Source of the DNA: Bryobacteraceae bacterium
Lineage (GTDB): Bacteria > Acidobacteriota > Terriglobia > Bryobacterales > Bryobacteraceae
Assembly: GCA_023384675.1 (NCBI GenBank)
Contig: JAHDVK010000021.1
Coordinates: 31,624 to 95,623 of the forward strand
Direction of reading: 5' to 3'
Length of the DNA: 64,000 bases
Each line of letters opens with the position of its first letter. Position 1 is the stretch's first letter. Positions 24,791-32,809 of the stretch are shown in pieces. The position numbers and the translations under genes were made by a program. The notes below the pieces were generated by a model, which was not told the DNA's origin, did not search any database, and saw only the letters and a list, made by a program, of their open reading frames with translations.

Positions 24791-26014
24791 ATGGAGCGCT
24801 TCACGGGCCTGCTTGGTCTGGTAGTGATTCTGGGCGGCTGCTATCTTGCGTCGAAGGACCGGCGCGCGATCCGTCCGCAACTGCTGCTTTGGGGGCTGGG
24901 GCTGCAGTTTGCGTTCGCATTCGTTGTATTGAAGACGGGCTTCGGGCGGGTGTTTGAAGCGGCCACGGTGGCGGTGAACGCGCTGCTGCATTACGTCGAG
25001 GAAGGCTCCAAGTTTGTCTTCGGACCGTTGGGGGCGAAGGACGGGCCGTTCGGCGTGGTGTTCGCCTTTCAGGTGCTGCCGATCGTCATTTTCATCGCGT
25101 CGCTGTTCGCGATTCTCTATTACTTCGGCGTGATGCAGGTGGTGATCCGGGCGATGGCGCGGGTGATGCAGCGGGTGATGGGGGCGTCGGGGGCGGAGTC
25201 GACGAACGTGGCGGCGTCGATCTTCATGGGGCAGACGGAAGCGCCGCTGACGATCCGGCCGTTTCTGCCGCGGCTCACCGAGAGCGAGTTGTTCACGATC
25301 ATGGTGTGCGGCATGGCGCATGTTTCGGGCGCGGTGATGGCGGCGTACGTGAAGATCGCGGGGGTGGACATCAAGCACCTGCTGACGGCGGTGATCATGA
25401 CGGCGCCCGCCACGCTGCTGCTGGCGAAGATGCTGGTGCCAGAAACGGGGAAACCGGAGACGGCGGGCAGCGTGAATGTGGAAGTGGAGAAGCCGGGCGT
25501 GAACGTGATCGACGCGGCGGCGCGCGGGGCGGGCGAGGGTCTGCAACTGGCGCTGAACATCGCGGGGATGCTGATTGCGTTTCTGGCATTGATCGCGCTG
25601 GTGAACGGGACGTTTGCGTGGGTGCACGGGCTGCCGGGGATGGCGTGGTTTCCGGAGTCGATGCAGAAGCTGTTCGGGATTGTGTTCGCGCCGGCGGCGT
25701 GGCTGCTGGGAGTGAGTTGGAAGGATGCGGCGACAGTCGGCGACATGCTGGGGACGCGGATGGTGCTGAACGAATTCATCGCGTTTCTGCGGCTGGGCGA
25801 ATTGCGGGAGACGCTGGACCCGCGCAGTTTCGTGATCGCGACGTTTGCGCTGTGCGGGTTTGCGAATTTCTCGTCGATCGCGATTCAGATTGGCGGGATT
25901 GGAGCGCTGGCGCCGGGGCGGAAGTCGGATCTGGCACGGCTGGGCATCCGGGCAATGCTGGCCGGGACGCTGGCGAATTTCATGTCGGCGTGTATCGCGG
26001 GGGTGTTGCTGTGA
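24791..26014 (+). CDS. nupC: Concentrative nucleoside transporter (NupC/CNT family)
   Basis: 407 residues, about eight or more hydrophobic helices plus re-entrant loops. CNT signatures: FQVLPIVIFIASLFAILYYF, FMGQTEAPLTIRPFLP (nucleoside-binding loop, Q-T-E), MAHVSGAVMAAYV, GTRMVLNEFIAF and ALCGFANFSSIAIQIGGIG. It imports purine or pyrimidine nucleosides by proton or sodium symport. Shine-Dalgarno AAGGAG at about 24774-24779. The stop is followed within one base by the next start (TGATG at 26012-26016). Confidence 0.94.
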   Translation: MERFTGLLGLVVILGGCYLASKDRRAIRPQLLLWGLGLQFAFAFVVLKTGFGRVFEAATVAVNALLHYVEEGSKFVFGPLGAKDGPFGVVFAFQVLPIVIFIASLFAILYYFGVMQVVIRAMARVMQRVMGASGAESTNVAASIFMGQTEAPLTIRPFLPRLTESELFTIMVCGMAHVSGAVMAAYVKIAGVDIKHLLTAVIMTAPATLLLAKMLVPETGKPETAGSVNVEVEKPGVNVIDAAARGAGEGLQLALNIAGMLIAFLALIALVNGTFAWVHGLPGMAWFPESMQKLFGIVFAPAAWLLGVSWKDAATVGDMLGTRMVLNEFIAFLRLGELRETLDPRSFVIATFALCGFANFSSIAIQIGGIGALAPGRKSDLARLGIRAMLAGTLANFMSACIAGVLL

Positions 26015-26817
26015 TGGAGCGCGCGGTGGAATATCTGCGCGGCGTGATGGCGGACTGGCCCGCGACGGCGGTGGTGCTGGGGTCGGCGCAGAGCGCGTTT
26101 GTGGACGAAGTGCGCGGCGCGCGGCGCATTCCTTACCGCGAGATTCCAGGTTGGCCCACGCCTTCCGTGGAAGGGCACGCGGGCGAACTGGTGGTGGGCG
26201 AGGCGGGTGGCGCGCGCGTGGCGGTGCTGGCCGGGCGCGTGCATTTGTACGAAGGGCGCACGCCGCAGGAGGCGGTGTTCGGCGTGCGGGTGCTGGCGCG
26301 GCTGGGGCTGAAGAATCTGATTCTGACGAACGCGGCGGGGGGCATCAATCCGGCGTACCGGCGGGGGCTGCTGGTGCTGATCACGGATCACATCAATCTG
26401 CAGGGTTTGAACCCGCTGGCGGGCGAGAACGATGAGACGCTGGGGCCGCGGTTTCCGGACATGTCGCGGGCGTATGCGCCGGAGTTGCGCGAACTGGCGG
26501 CGCGCGAGGCGCGGGCGCTGGGGATTGAGCTGGGCGAGGGCGTGTACGCGGGTCTGCTGGGACCGAGCTTTGAGACGCCCGCGGAGATCCGGTATCTGCG
26601 GACGATTGGCGCGGACCTGGCGGGCATGTCGACGGTAGCCGAATGCATCGCGGCGCACCACGCTGGTGTGCGCGTGCTGGGGATTTCGACGGTGACGAAC
26701 ATGGCCGCGGGCATGCAGGCGGAGTTGAGCCACACGGAAGTGCTGGAGACGGGGCGAGCGGCGGCGGGCGATCTGGCGCGCCTGTTGACGGCGTTGCTGC
26801 CTAAACTGGAATTGTGA
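26014..26817 (+). CDS. Purine-nucleoside phosphorylase (trimeric type)
   Basis: 267 residues from ATG 26014; GTG 26011 is a possible start. PNP family motifs: AVLAGRVHLYEGRTPQEAVF, NLILTNAAGGINP, GLLVLITDHINLQG, YAGLLGPSFETPAEI, GMSTVAECIAAHHAGV and VTNMAAGMQAELSHTEVLE (N-M-A-A-G-M pocket). It phosphorolyses inosine, guanosine and deoxy forms in the cytoplasm. The stop overlaps the next start (GTGA at 26814). Confidence 0.95.
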   Translation: MERAVEYLRGVMADWPATAVVLGSAQSAFVDEVRGARRIPYREIPGWPTPSVEGHAGELVVGEAGGARVAVLAGRVHLYEGRTPQEAVFGVRVLARLGLKNLILTNAAGGINPAYRRGLLVLITDHINLQGLNPLAGENDETLGPRFPDMSRAYAPELRELAAREARALGIELGEGVYAGLLGPSFETPAEIRYLRTIGADLAGMSTVAECIAAHHAGVRVLGISTVTNMAAGMQAELSHTEVLETGRAAAGDLARLLTALLPKLEL

Positions 26818-27215
26818 GCCTGACGTCGCGTGAACGGCTGATCGCCGCGGCCCGAGAGGCGCGCCTGCAGGCGTGCGCGCGCTATTCGGGGTTTCAAGTG
26901 GGCGCGGCGCTGGAGGATGCCGAGGGGCGCATCTTCGCGGGCGTCAATGTGGAGTCGTCGTCGTATGGCCTGACGTGCTGCGCGGAGCGGACGGCGCTGT
27001 TTACGGCGCTGACGCACGGCGCGCGGGAGTTCCGGGCGATCGCCGTGGCCACGGATACAGAGCGGCTGACACCGCCTTGCGGCGCGTGCCGGCAGGTGCT
27101 GTGGGATTATTGCGGCGACATAGAAGTGATCCTCGCGAATTTGTCGGGTGCGACCGAAATTCATTCCCTTGCTGAGTTACTACCCAATGCCTTTGATGAT
27201 GAAAACCTTCGTTAG
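26814..27215 (+). CDS. cdd: Cytidine deaminase
   Basis: 133 residues from GTG 26814, overlapping the preceding stop. Zinc and catalytic motifs of the small tetrameric class: YSGFQVGAALE, NVESSSYGLTCCAERTAL (C-A-E with catalytic Glu) and PPCGACRQVL (P-C-G-A-C). Hydrolyses cytidine and deoxycytidine to uridine and deoxyuridine, feeding the phosphorylase upstream. Full length. Its last ~28 bases overlap the amidohydrolase start. Confidence 0.95.
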   Translation: MSLTSRERLIAAAREARLQACARYSGFQVGAALEDAEGRIFAGVNVESSSYGLTCCAERTALFTALTHGAREFRAIAVATDTERLTPPCGACRQVLWDYCGDIEVILANLSGATEIHSLAELLPNAFDDENLR

Positions 27216-28587
27216 CCTTGTTCTGCTTTGTGCGGGGGCCGCGCAGGCGCAGGAATCCGCCGATTTGATCGTGTCCGCGGCGCAGGTGGTCACGATGGAT
27301 GCGAAGAGGCGCGTGATCGACAATGGCGCGGTGGCGGTGCGCGGAGGCCGCATTCTGGCGGTGGGCCCGCGCGCGGAGATCGATAAGGCTTATAAGGCGA
27401 AGCAGCGGATCGATCAGCCGGAGGCGCTGATTGCGCCGGGGCTGGTGAATACGCATACGCACGCGGCGATGAGCCTGTTGCGGGGTTTGGCCGACGATAA
27501 GCCGCTGCAGGAGTGGCTTGAGAAGTACATCTTCCCGGCCGAGGCGAAGAACGTGACGCCGGAGTTCGTGCGCTGGGGCACGCGGCTGGCGATGCTCGAA
27601 ATGATGCTGTCGGGGACGACGACGTACACCGACATGTATTACTTCGAGGACGAAGTGGCGCAGGCGACCAAGGAAGCGGGCATGCGCGGGGTGTTGGGAC
27701 AGACGATCATCGGCTTCCCCGCCCCGGACTACAAGACCCCGCAGGAGGCGCTGGCCGCGACGGAGAAGTTCATCGCGAAGTGGAAGAACGATCCGCTGAT
27801 TACGCCGGCGGTGGCTCCGCATGCGGTGTACACGAATGAGGAGGCGACGTTGCGCGCGGCGCGGGAATTGGCTGATAAGCATGGCGTGCCGCTGTTGATT
27901 CATGTGTCGGAGACGCAGCTCGAGAACACGTCGACGCACGCGAAGACGGGGTCGTCGCCGACGTTTTATCTGTCGAGGATCGGCGGCATCGCGAAGCGGA
28001 CGGTGTTCGCGCACGGCGTGTGGATGGGCGTGCGCGACCGGCAGACGGCGCGTCAGTTCAATGTGGGCGTGGCGCATTGCCCCTCGTCGAACATGAAGAT
28101 GGCGAGCGGCGTGCTGCCGGTACTGGAGTTTTTGCGCTTCGGCATACCGGTAGGGCTGGGGCCGGACGGGCCGGCGGGGTCGAACAACGACTTCAATATG
28201 TTCGAGGAGATGGATCTGGCGGCGAAGCTGGCCAAGTCAATGAACTTCGATCCGCAGGCGCTGCCGGCGGCGACGGTCGTCGAGATGGCAACGATCATGG
28301 GAGCGCGGGTGCTGGGCATGGAGGAGCAGATCGGTTCGCTGGAGGCGGGCAAGCGCGCGGATCTGATCACGGTTTCGCTGGCCGAGCCGCATGCGTTTCC
28401 GCGGCACGATCCGTATTCGATGCTGGTGTATTCGTTGAAGGGGAGCGATGTGCGCGATGTGGTGATCGAGGGGCGCGTGACCGTTCGCGACCGGAAACCG
28501 CTCACGCTGAACCGGGCGGAGATTCTGGCGAAGGCCGCGGAGTTGCGCGCGAAAGTGGATGCTTCGCTGAGGGAGGGCAAGCCATGA
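27187..28587 (+). CDS. Exported amidohydrolase, SAH/MTA deaminase-like
   Basis: 466 residues from ATG 27187 (internal ATGs at 27196 and 27199 are equally plausible); MKTFVSLVLLCAGAAQAQ is a clear signal peptide. Metal-site motifs of the MtaD/TrzA-type deaminases: NTHTHAAMSLLRG, SGTTTYTDMY, PHAVYTNE, HVSETQLEN, FAHGVWM, VAHCPSSNMKMASG and GLGPDGPAGSNN. Cytosolic relatives deaminate S-adenosylhomocysteine, methylthioadenosine or adenosine. The signal peptide places this one outside the cytoplasm, which would allow nucleosides to be deaminated before NupC uptake; this is inference. It overlaps cdd and shares ATGA with the next gene. Confidence 0.87.
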   Translation: MPLMMKTFVSLVLLCAGAAQAQESADLIVSAAQVVTMDAKRRVIDNGAVAVRGGRILAVGPRAEIDKAYKAKQRIDQPEALIAPGLVNTHTHAAMSLLRGLADDKPLQEWLEKYIFPAEAKNVTPEFVRWGTRLAMLEMMLSGTTTYTDMYYFEDEVAQATKEAGMRGVLGQTIIGFPAPDYKTPQEALAATEKFIAKWKNDPLITPAVAPHAVYTNEEATLRAARELADKHGVPLLIHVSETQLENTSTHAKTGSSPTFYLSRIGGIAKRTVFAHGVWMGVRDRQTARQFNVGVAHCPSSNMKMASGVLPVLEFLRFGIPVGLGPDGPAGSNNDFNMFEEMDLAAKLAKSMNFDPQALPAATVVEMATIMGARVLGMEEQIGSLEAGKRADLITVSLAEPHAFPRHDPYSMLVYSLKGSDVRDVVIEGRVTVRDRKPLTLNRAEILAKAAELRAKVDASLREGKP

Positions 28588-29612
28588 AGGCCGTTCAGAT
28601 CCGCGAGCACGGCGGGCCGGAGGTGCTGGAGGCTGTTGATATCAGCGAGCCTGCGCCGCGGCCGGACGAGGCGTTGATCCGGGTGAGGGCGTGCGCGCTG
28701 AATCACCTGGATTTGTGGGTGAGGCAGGGGATTCCGGGGGTGCAGTTCGCGTTTCCGCACGTGTTGGGGTCGGATATCGCGGGCGACGTGGTAGCGGTGG
28801 GCGAGTTGTGCCGGCGGGTGCGTCCGGGGATGCGGGTGCTGCTGGCGCCGGGGTTGAGTTGCCGGCAGTGTCTTCGTTGTTACGAAGGCCGTGATAACGA
28901 ATGCCGTGAGTACAAGTTATTCGGAGCGGGCGTGGCGGGCGGGTACCGGGAATTGATGGCCGTGCCCGAGTATGCGGTGGTTCCGATTCCGGAGGCGCTG
29001 GGCTACGTGGAAGCCGCGGCGGCGCCGCTGGTGTTTCTGACGGCTTGGCACATGCTGTTCGCGCGTGCGGGGCTGAAGCCGGGCGAGGAAGTGGTGGTGG
29101 TCGCGGCATCGAGCGGCGTGGGGATGGCGGCGGTGCAGATCGCGAAGCTGTTTCACTGCCGGGTGGTGGCGACAGCGGGCGGCGAGGAGAAAATGGCGAA
29201 GGCACGGGCGCTGGGCGCCGATGTGGTGGTGGATCATTACCGCGAGGATCTGGGGCAGGAGTTGCGGAAAGCCACATCGCGGCGGGGCGCCGATGTGGTG
29301 ATCGAACATGTGGGCGAAGCGACGTGGAAGGCGAGCACGTCGGCGCTGGCGCCTTCGGGGCGTCTGGTGACGTGCGGGGCCACGACGGGTCACGATGTGG
29401 GCGTGGACCTGCGTTTCCTGTTCGCGAAGCAGCAGTCGCTGCTGGGTTCCTACATGGGCACGCTGGCGGAACTGCACCACGTGTTGCGCTACGTGTTCGA
29501 GGGGAAGTTGAAGCCGGTGGTGGATTCGACGTTCCCGCTCGGCGAGGCGCGCGCCGCGCATGAGCGGCTCGAGGCGCGGCGGCAGTTCGGCAAGATTGTG
29601 TTGGAAGTCTAG
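28584..29612 (+). CDS. Zinc-type alcohol dehydrogenase / quinone-oxidoreductase-like protein
   Basis: 342 residues of the medium-chain dehydrogenase family. GroES-like half with HVLGSDIAGDVVAVG, a structural-zinc loop with C-x-x-C-x-x-C pattern (LSCRQCLRCYEGRDNEC), and the Rossmann half VVVVAASSGVGMAAVQIAK, typical of NADPH-dependent enoyl or quinone reductases. The catalytic-zinc Cys near residue 37 is replaced by Leu-Asp-Leu, so reductase rather than zinc-ADH chemistry is likely. Start overlaps the amidohydrolase stop; the gene ends 4 bases into the convergent Gfo/Idh/MocA gene. Confidence 0.87.
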   Translation: MKAVQIREHGGPEVLEAVDISEPAPRPDEALIRVRACALNHLDLWVRQGIPGVQFAFPHVLGSDIAGDVVAVGELCRRVRPGMRVLLAPGLSCRQCLRCYEGRDNECREYKLFGAGVAGGYRELMAVPEYAVVPIPEALGYVEAAAAPLVFLTAWHMLFARAGLKPGEEVVVVAASSGVGMAAVQIAKLFHCRVVATAGGEEKMAKARALGADVVVDHYREDLGQELRKATSRRGADVVIEHVGEATWKASTSALAPSGRLVTCGATTGHDVGVDLRFLFAKQQSLLGSYMGTLAELHHVLRYVFEGKLKPVVDSTFPLGEARAAHERLEARRQFGKIVLEV

Positions 29613-30736
29613 ATATTCACGCCGAGATCCACCCAGCGCATGACTCGCTTGTGGTAGATCGATTCGCGGCCGAGAATCGCGGTGAGAGCGCCGATGGCGC
29701 CTTCTTCGATACCGGCGGGCGCTTTGCCTTTGCCGCGGATCTGGTCGAGGAATGCCTTGACGTGCTTCTCGTTCATGTTCTCGGCCGGGTCGGGTTTCAC
29801 GGCGGCCTGGATCGGTTCGGCGCCGCGGGCTTCGGGGTAGAAGAGGCAGGAGTCGCAGTCGAGCGCGCCCTTGGTGCCGTAGATGTAGGTGTAGGCGCCG
29901 CCGCCGGGCAGACCCGCCGGATGGAAGAACACGTTCGTGTAGCTCACCTTCACGCCGTTGGCGTATTCGTAGGAGAGCGTGTAGCCGTCCATGCTGGTGC
30001 GGCCCGGCGGCTGATTCTTCCACTTGAGGACGCCGCCGAAGCCGGAAGCGAGAGCGGGGCGGGAGCCGATGAGCCAGTTGATCTGATCGAGGTTGTGGAC
30101 GGACTGTTCCACCAGAACGTCGCCGGAGCGCTTGGCGTTGAAGAACCAATCTGAAGAGCCGCCTTCGTGGTTCAGGTCGTTGGAGGAGTGGCGCTGGGCC
30201 TTCACCATCATGACTTCGCCGACGAGTCCTTCGCGGATCTTTTCGGCGAGCGCCGCGCGGTAGGTGAGCGAGCGCATCTGCTGGCCGGTGACGAAGACCT
30301 TGCTGGATTTGCGCGCGGCCTCGAGGAGGCGGCCGATTTCAGCGGGCTGGATGCCGATGGGTTTTTCGCAATAGACGTGCTTGCCGGCTTCGAGGGCAGC
30401 GATGGACATCTCGACGTGGAGGTCGCAGGGCGTGGCGATGTAAACGGCGTCCACGTCGGGCATGGCGAGCAGTTCCTTCCACTCGCGCACGGTCTTGGGT
30501 TTGTCGCGCGCGGCGAGAGTGGCGGCCTTGTCGAGGCGGTCGGCTTTGATGTCGCAGACGGCCATCACTTTGGCGGAAGGCGCGGCGAGTGTCGAACGAA
30601 GCAGTGAGCCGCCGCGCCCGCCCGTGCCGATGAAGGCGGTGCGGATTTCGCTTTCCTGTGCGTGGACCCGGGAGGCAGCGGCGGCGGCGAGCGAGCCCAG
30701 AAAGACATATCGTCTCGAGACGGTTGGGAATGACAT
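29609..30736 (-). CDS. Gfo/Idh/MocA-family oxidoreductase with Tat leader (1)
   Basis: 375 residues. The N-terminus MSFPTVSRRYVFLGSLAAAAASRVHAQ is a twin-arginine leader (S-R-R-Y-V-F). The NAD(P)-binding loop IRTAFIGTGGRGG follows, then AVYIATPCDLHVEMSIAALEAGKHVYCEKPI with the substrate-binding Lys of the E-K-P motif. Such proteins oxidise or reduce sugars and inositols; Tat-exported versions are probably loaded with cofactor before secretion. Substrate unknown. Convergent with the quinone-oxidoreductase gene and not part of the upstream BlaR operon. Confidence 0.9.
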   Translation of the reverse strand: MSFPTVSRRYVFLGSLAAAAASRVHAQESEIRTAFIGTGGRGGSLLRSTLAAPSAKVMAVCDIKADRLDKAATLAARDKPKTVREWKELLAMPDVDAVYIATPCDLHVEMSIAALEAGKHVYCEKPIGIQPAEIGRLLEAARKSSKVFVTGQQMRSLTYRAALAEKIREGLVGEVMMVKAQRHSSNDLNHEGGSSDWFFNAKRSGDVLVEQSVHNLDQINWLIGSRPALASGFGGVLKWKNQPPGRTSMDGYTLSYEYANGVKVSYTNVFFHPAGLPGGGAYTYIYGTKGALDCDSCLFYPEARGAEPIQAAVKPDPAENMNEKHVKAFLDQIRGKGKAPAGIEEGAIGALTAILGRESIYHKRVMRWVDLGVNI

Positions 30737-30748
30737 GCTGTCAAGCTA

Positions 30749-32365
30749 TCACTGACGGGCCTGCGATTTCAGCTTATAGTCCGGCCCCTCGAAGCGGAAA
30801 GCCATTGTGCCGCCCGTCCCGCCGAAGTCGTGATAGCGCCAGATCTCGAAGGGATCGGGAGGCCCCGGACGGCTTTCGATTTCATCCGGCGGACCTAAAC
30901 GGATGTAGAGCCGCCCGCGATCAGTCTCGGCGCCGCTTACACCCGCCTTGCTGAACTTCTCGTTGGCCAACTCGATGCGGCGCGCGCGCTCACGGCGCCG
31001 CCCTTCAAGGTCGTCAGAAACTTGCCTCGATCGTTCGACCGCGCGTTGCAGCGCCTGCATGACCATCGCCTCCTGCGACTCGAGGTGGATTTCCTGGCGT
31101 TGGAGGTCGCGTACGGCACGCTCCAGTGCGCTCTTGGCCGCTTCGGTGTCCAGCTTCGACAGTTCGGAGCGGAGTTGTTCCACTGCCCGCCGCAGTTCTT
31201 CCTGGATCTTGCCTTTGTTCTGGCGCAGTTCGGCCAAGGTGCGTTCGACATCGCGCCGCACGTCCTCGGTCAGCACCCCCTCATCGAGGCGAGGTGGTGG
31301 AGGCGGGGGTGCGGGCGGCGCGGGCGGCGGTTGCTCCTGGTCCACATCCGCCGGTGGCGCGGGTGGCGGAGCCGGCGGGTCTAGCGCGGCGGGCGCAAGC
31401 GGCGGCGGAGGAGGCGGCGCTGCCTGCCACGCCATCGCCCACCACGGTCCGCCCATCAGCATCAGTGCGAGCACGGCCGCGGCTACCGGCGCCATGGGCG
31501 CGCTCCAACGCCATTTCACATCGCTTTCCACGCCCAACAGGCGCGCGATTCTTGCTTTCAATCCTGTTGCCGAAGCAGCCATAGCCAGCATGGGAGTCTC
31601 CTCTTCCACCTTCATCAACGCCTTGGAATACGCCACGCGGTCGCCGCAGACGCGCACCGCCCAATCGTCGCAGCATAGTTCGCGTTCTTCGCGAATCCGC
31701 CGCGAAACCCACCACACCGCCGGGTGATAAAACAGGACCGATTCCACCACGGTTTGCACCAGGTTCACCAGGTAATCCCGCCGCCGGATGTGCGCCAGCT
31801 CGTGCGCCAGCACCGCTTCGAACTCGGCCGGGGACAGGCGCGCGAGCGTCGCCGCCGGCACCACGATCACCGGGCGCAGCCAGCCGAAGACCTGCGGCGT
31901 GCGCGCGGCGGCGGATTCCATCAGTTCCACGACGCCTGTCATTTCCATCCGTTCCATCAACCGGCTCAACGGGTAGTCGAGCGGAATACCGGTGAGCGTG
32001 CGCCGCCGCGCGACATACCAGCCGCCGCAGGCGCGCAGCAGCAGCAGGGCTGCGCCCGAGGCCCACAGCGCGACGAGCCAGTCCATCGGCAAGGACGCGC
32101 CCGGCTCGGGGAGCGCCAGCAGCGCTTCCGCGGTCCGAGAACCCTTGTCGTTCACCCAGACGGCCGCGTTCCCCGCCCCGGCGCCCGCCAGCACGAGCGC
32201 CGTCGCCACCGGCGCCAGCGCCATCGCACCCAGCGCCGCGCACGCGGCCGCGTAGCGGAATTCCGGACCCTTCGCCCGCCAGGCCCGCAAGACAACCGCC
32301 AGCGCAAGACCAATCACCGCGCCCTGCCACAGGAAGTGAATCAAAGCCCAGCCCCAGGCGTTCAC
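30749..32365 (-). CDS. M56-family (BlaR1-like) membrane metallopeptidase with Pro-rich/coiled-coil and GWxTD-like tail
   Basis: 538 residues from GTG 32365, overlapping the blaI stop. Four membrane segments in the first ~310 residues surround the zinc site AHELAHIRRRDY (HExxH 188-192) with EREL (Glu228). BlaR1 proteins degrade the BlaI repressor after a signal. Instead of a beta-lactam sensor domain, this one has a Pro/Ala linker (about 316-358), a coiled-coil of about 100 residues (360-470), and a C-terminal segment RLYIRLGPPDEI...FEIWRY (about 484-512) resembling the GWxTD domain. The signal detected is unlikely to be a beta-lactam. Ends 12 bases before the Gfo/Idh/MocA start. Confidence 0.88.
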   Translation of the reverse strand: MNAWGWALIHFLWQGAVIGLALAVVLRAWRAKGPEFRYAAACAALGAMALAPVATALVLAGAGAGNAAVWVNDKGSRTAEALLALPEPGASLPMDWLVALWASGAALLLLRACGGWYVARRRTLTGIPLDYPLSRLMERMEMTGVVELMESAAARTPQVFGWLRPVIVVPAATLARLSPAEFEAVLAHELAHIRRRDYLVNLVQTVVESVLFYHPAVWWVSRRIREERELCCDDWAVRVCGDRVAYSKALMKVEEETPMLAMAASATGLKARIARLLGVESDVKWRWSAPMAPVAAAVLALMLMGGPWWAMAWQAAPPPPPPLAPAALDPPAPPPAPPADVDQEQPPPAPPAPPPPPPRLDEGVLTEDVRRDVERTLAELRQNKGKIQEELRRAVEQLRSELSKLDTEAAKSALERAVRDLQRQEIHLESQEAMVMQALQRAVERSRQVSDDLEGRRRERARRIELANEKFSKAGVSGAETDRGRLYIRLGPPDEIESRPGPPDPFEIWRYHDFGGTGGTMAFRFEGPDYKLKSQARQ

Positions 32366-32757
32366 CGGCGGCCTCCTTCGTATTCGTCGAGCATCCGGCG
32401 GATCTCGGCCATCTCCTTTTTGGACGTGCGGCGCCCGGAAAGAGCCCGCATGACGAGTTGGGACGCGGAGCCGCCAAAGACCTTTTCAAGCAGGTCGTCC
32501 ACCAACTGGCGCTGCGTCTCTTCCTGGCGCAGGACGGGCTTGTAGACGTGGGCTCGGGACGAATCCTCGCGCTCGAGCAGGCCCTTGTCGGCCATGATCT
32601 GCATTGTCTTGAGGACCGTGGTGTAACCCGCGCCCTTGCGGGCTTCGAGCACTTCATGCACCTGCCGCACCGTGGCCGGGCCGGTGTGCCAGAGCACGCC
32701 GAGGATCTCGAGTTCCGCGGCGGTGGGCTTGGGGGTGGATGGCTTGATTCCGCTCAC
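32362..32757 (-). CDS. blaI: BlaI/MecI-family transcriptional repressor
   Basis: 131 residues from GTG 32757, the only in-frame start before the conserved domain (a TAA lies four codons upstream). The winged helix reads LEILGVLWHTGPATVRQVHEVLE, then GYTTVLKTMQIMADKGLLERE; the C-terminal dimer helices follow. Represses its own promoter and is cleaved by the M56 partner. The stop overlaps the next start (GTGA). Two palindromes sit just upstream. The start codon lies only about 8 bases after the -10 box, so the mRNA may be leaderless. Confidence 0.93.
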   Translation of the reverse strand: MSGIKPSTPKPTAAELEILGVLWHTGPATVRQVHEVLEARKGAGYTTVLKTMQIMADKGLLEREDSSRAHVYKPVLRQEETQRQLVDDLLEKVFGGSASQLVMRALSGRRTSKKEMAEIRRMLDEYEGGRR

Positions 32758-32765
32758 ACCCTCAA

Positions 32766-32806
32766 GTTATACGAAGAGCTTCGTAGTTGTCAACGAAAAC
32801 TTTCGT
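32766..32806 (-). promoter_or_regulatory. blaI promoter with two BlaI-type operators
   Basis: On the minus strand a near-consensus promoter reads TTGACA (32793-32788), 16 bases, TATAAC (32771-32766). Palindrome TACGAA-4-TTCGTA (32770-32785) fills the spacer and the -10 start. A second one, ACGAAA-2-TTTCGT (32793-32806), overlaps and precedes the -35 box. Centres are 22 bp apart, about two helical turns. The core ACGAA/TTCGT recurs in both. This arrangement fits autorepression by BlaI dimers. Predicted transcription start is about 0-3 bases before the GTG. Confidence 0.72.
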
Positions 32807-32809
32807 AGT

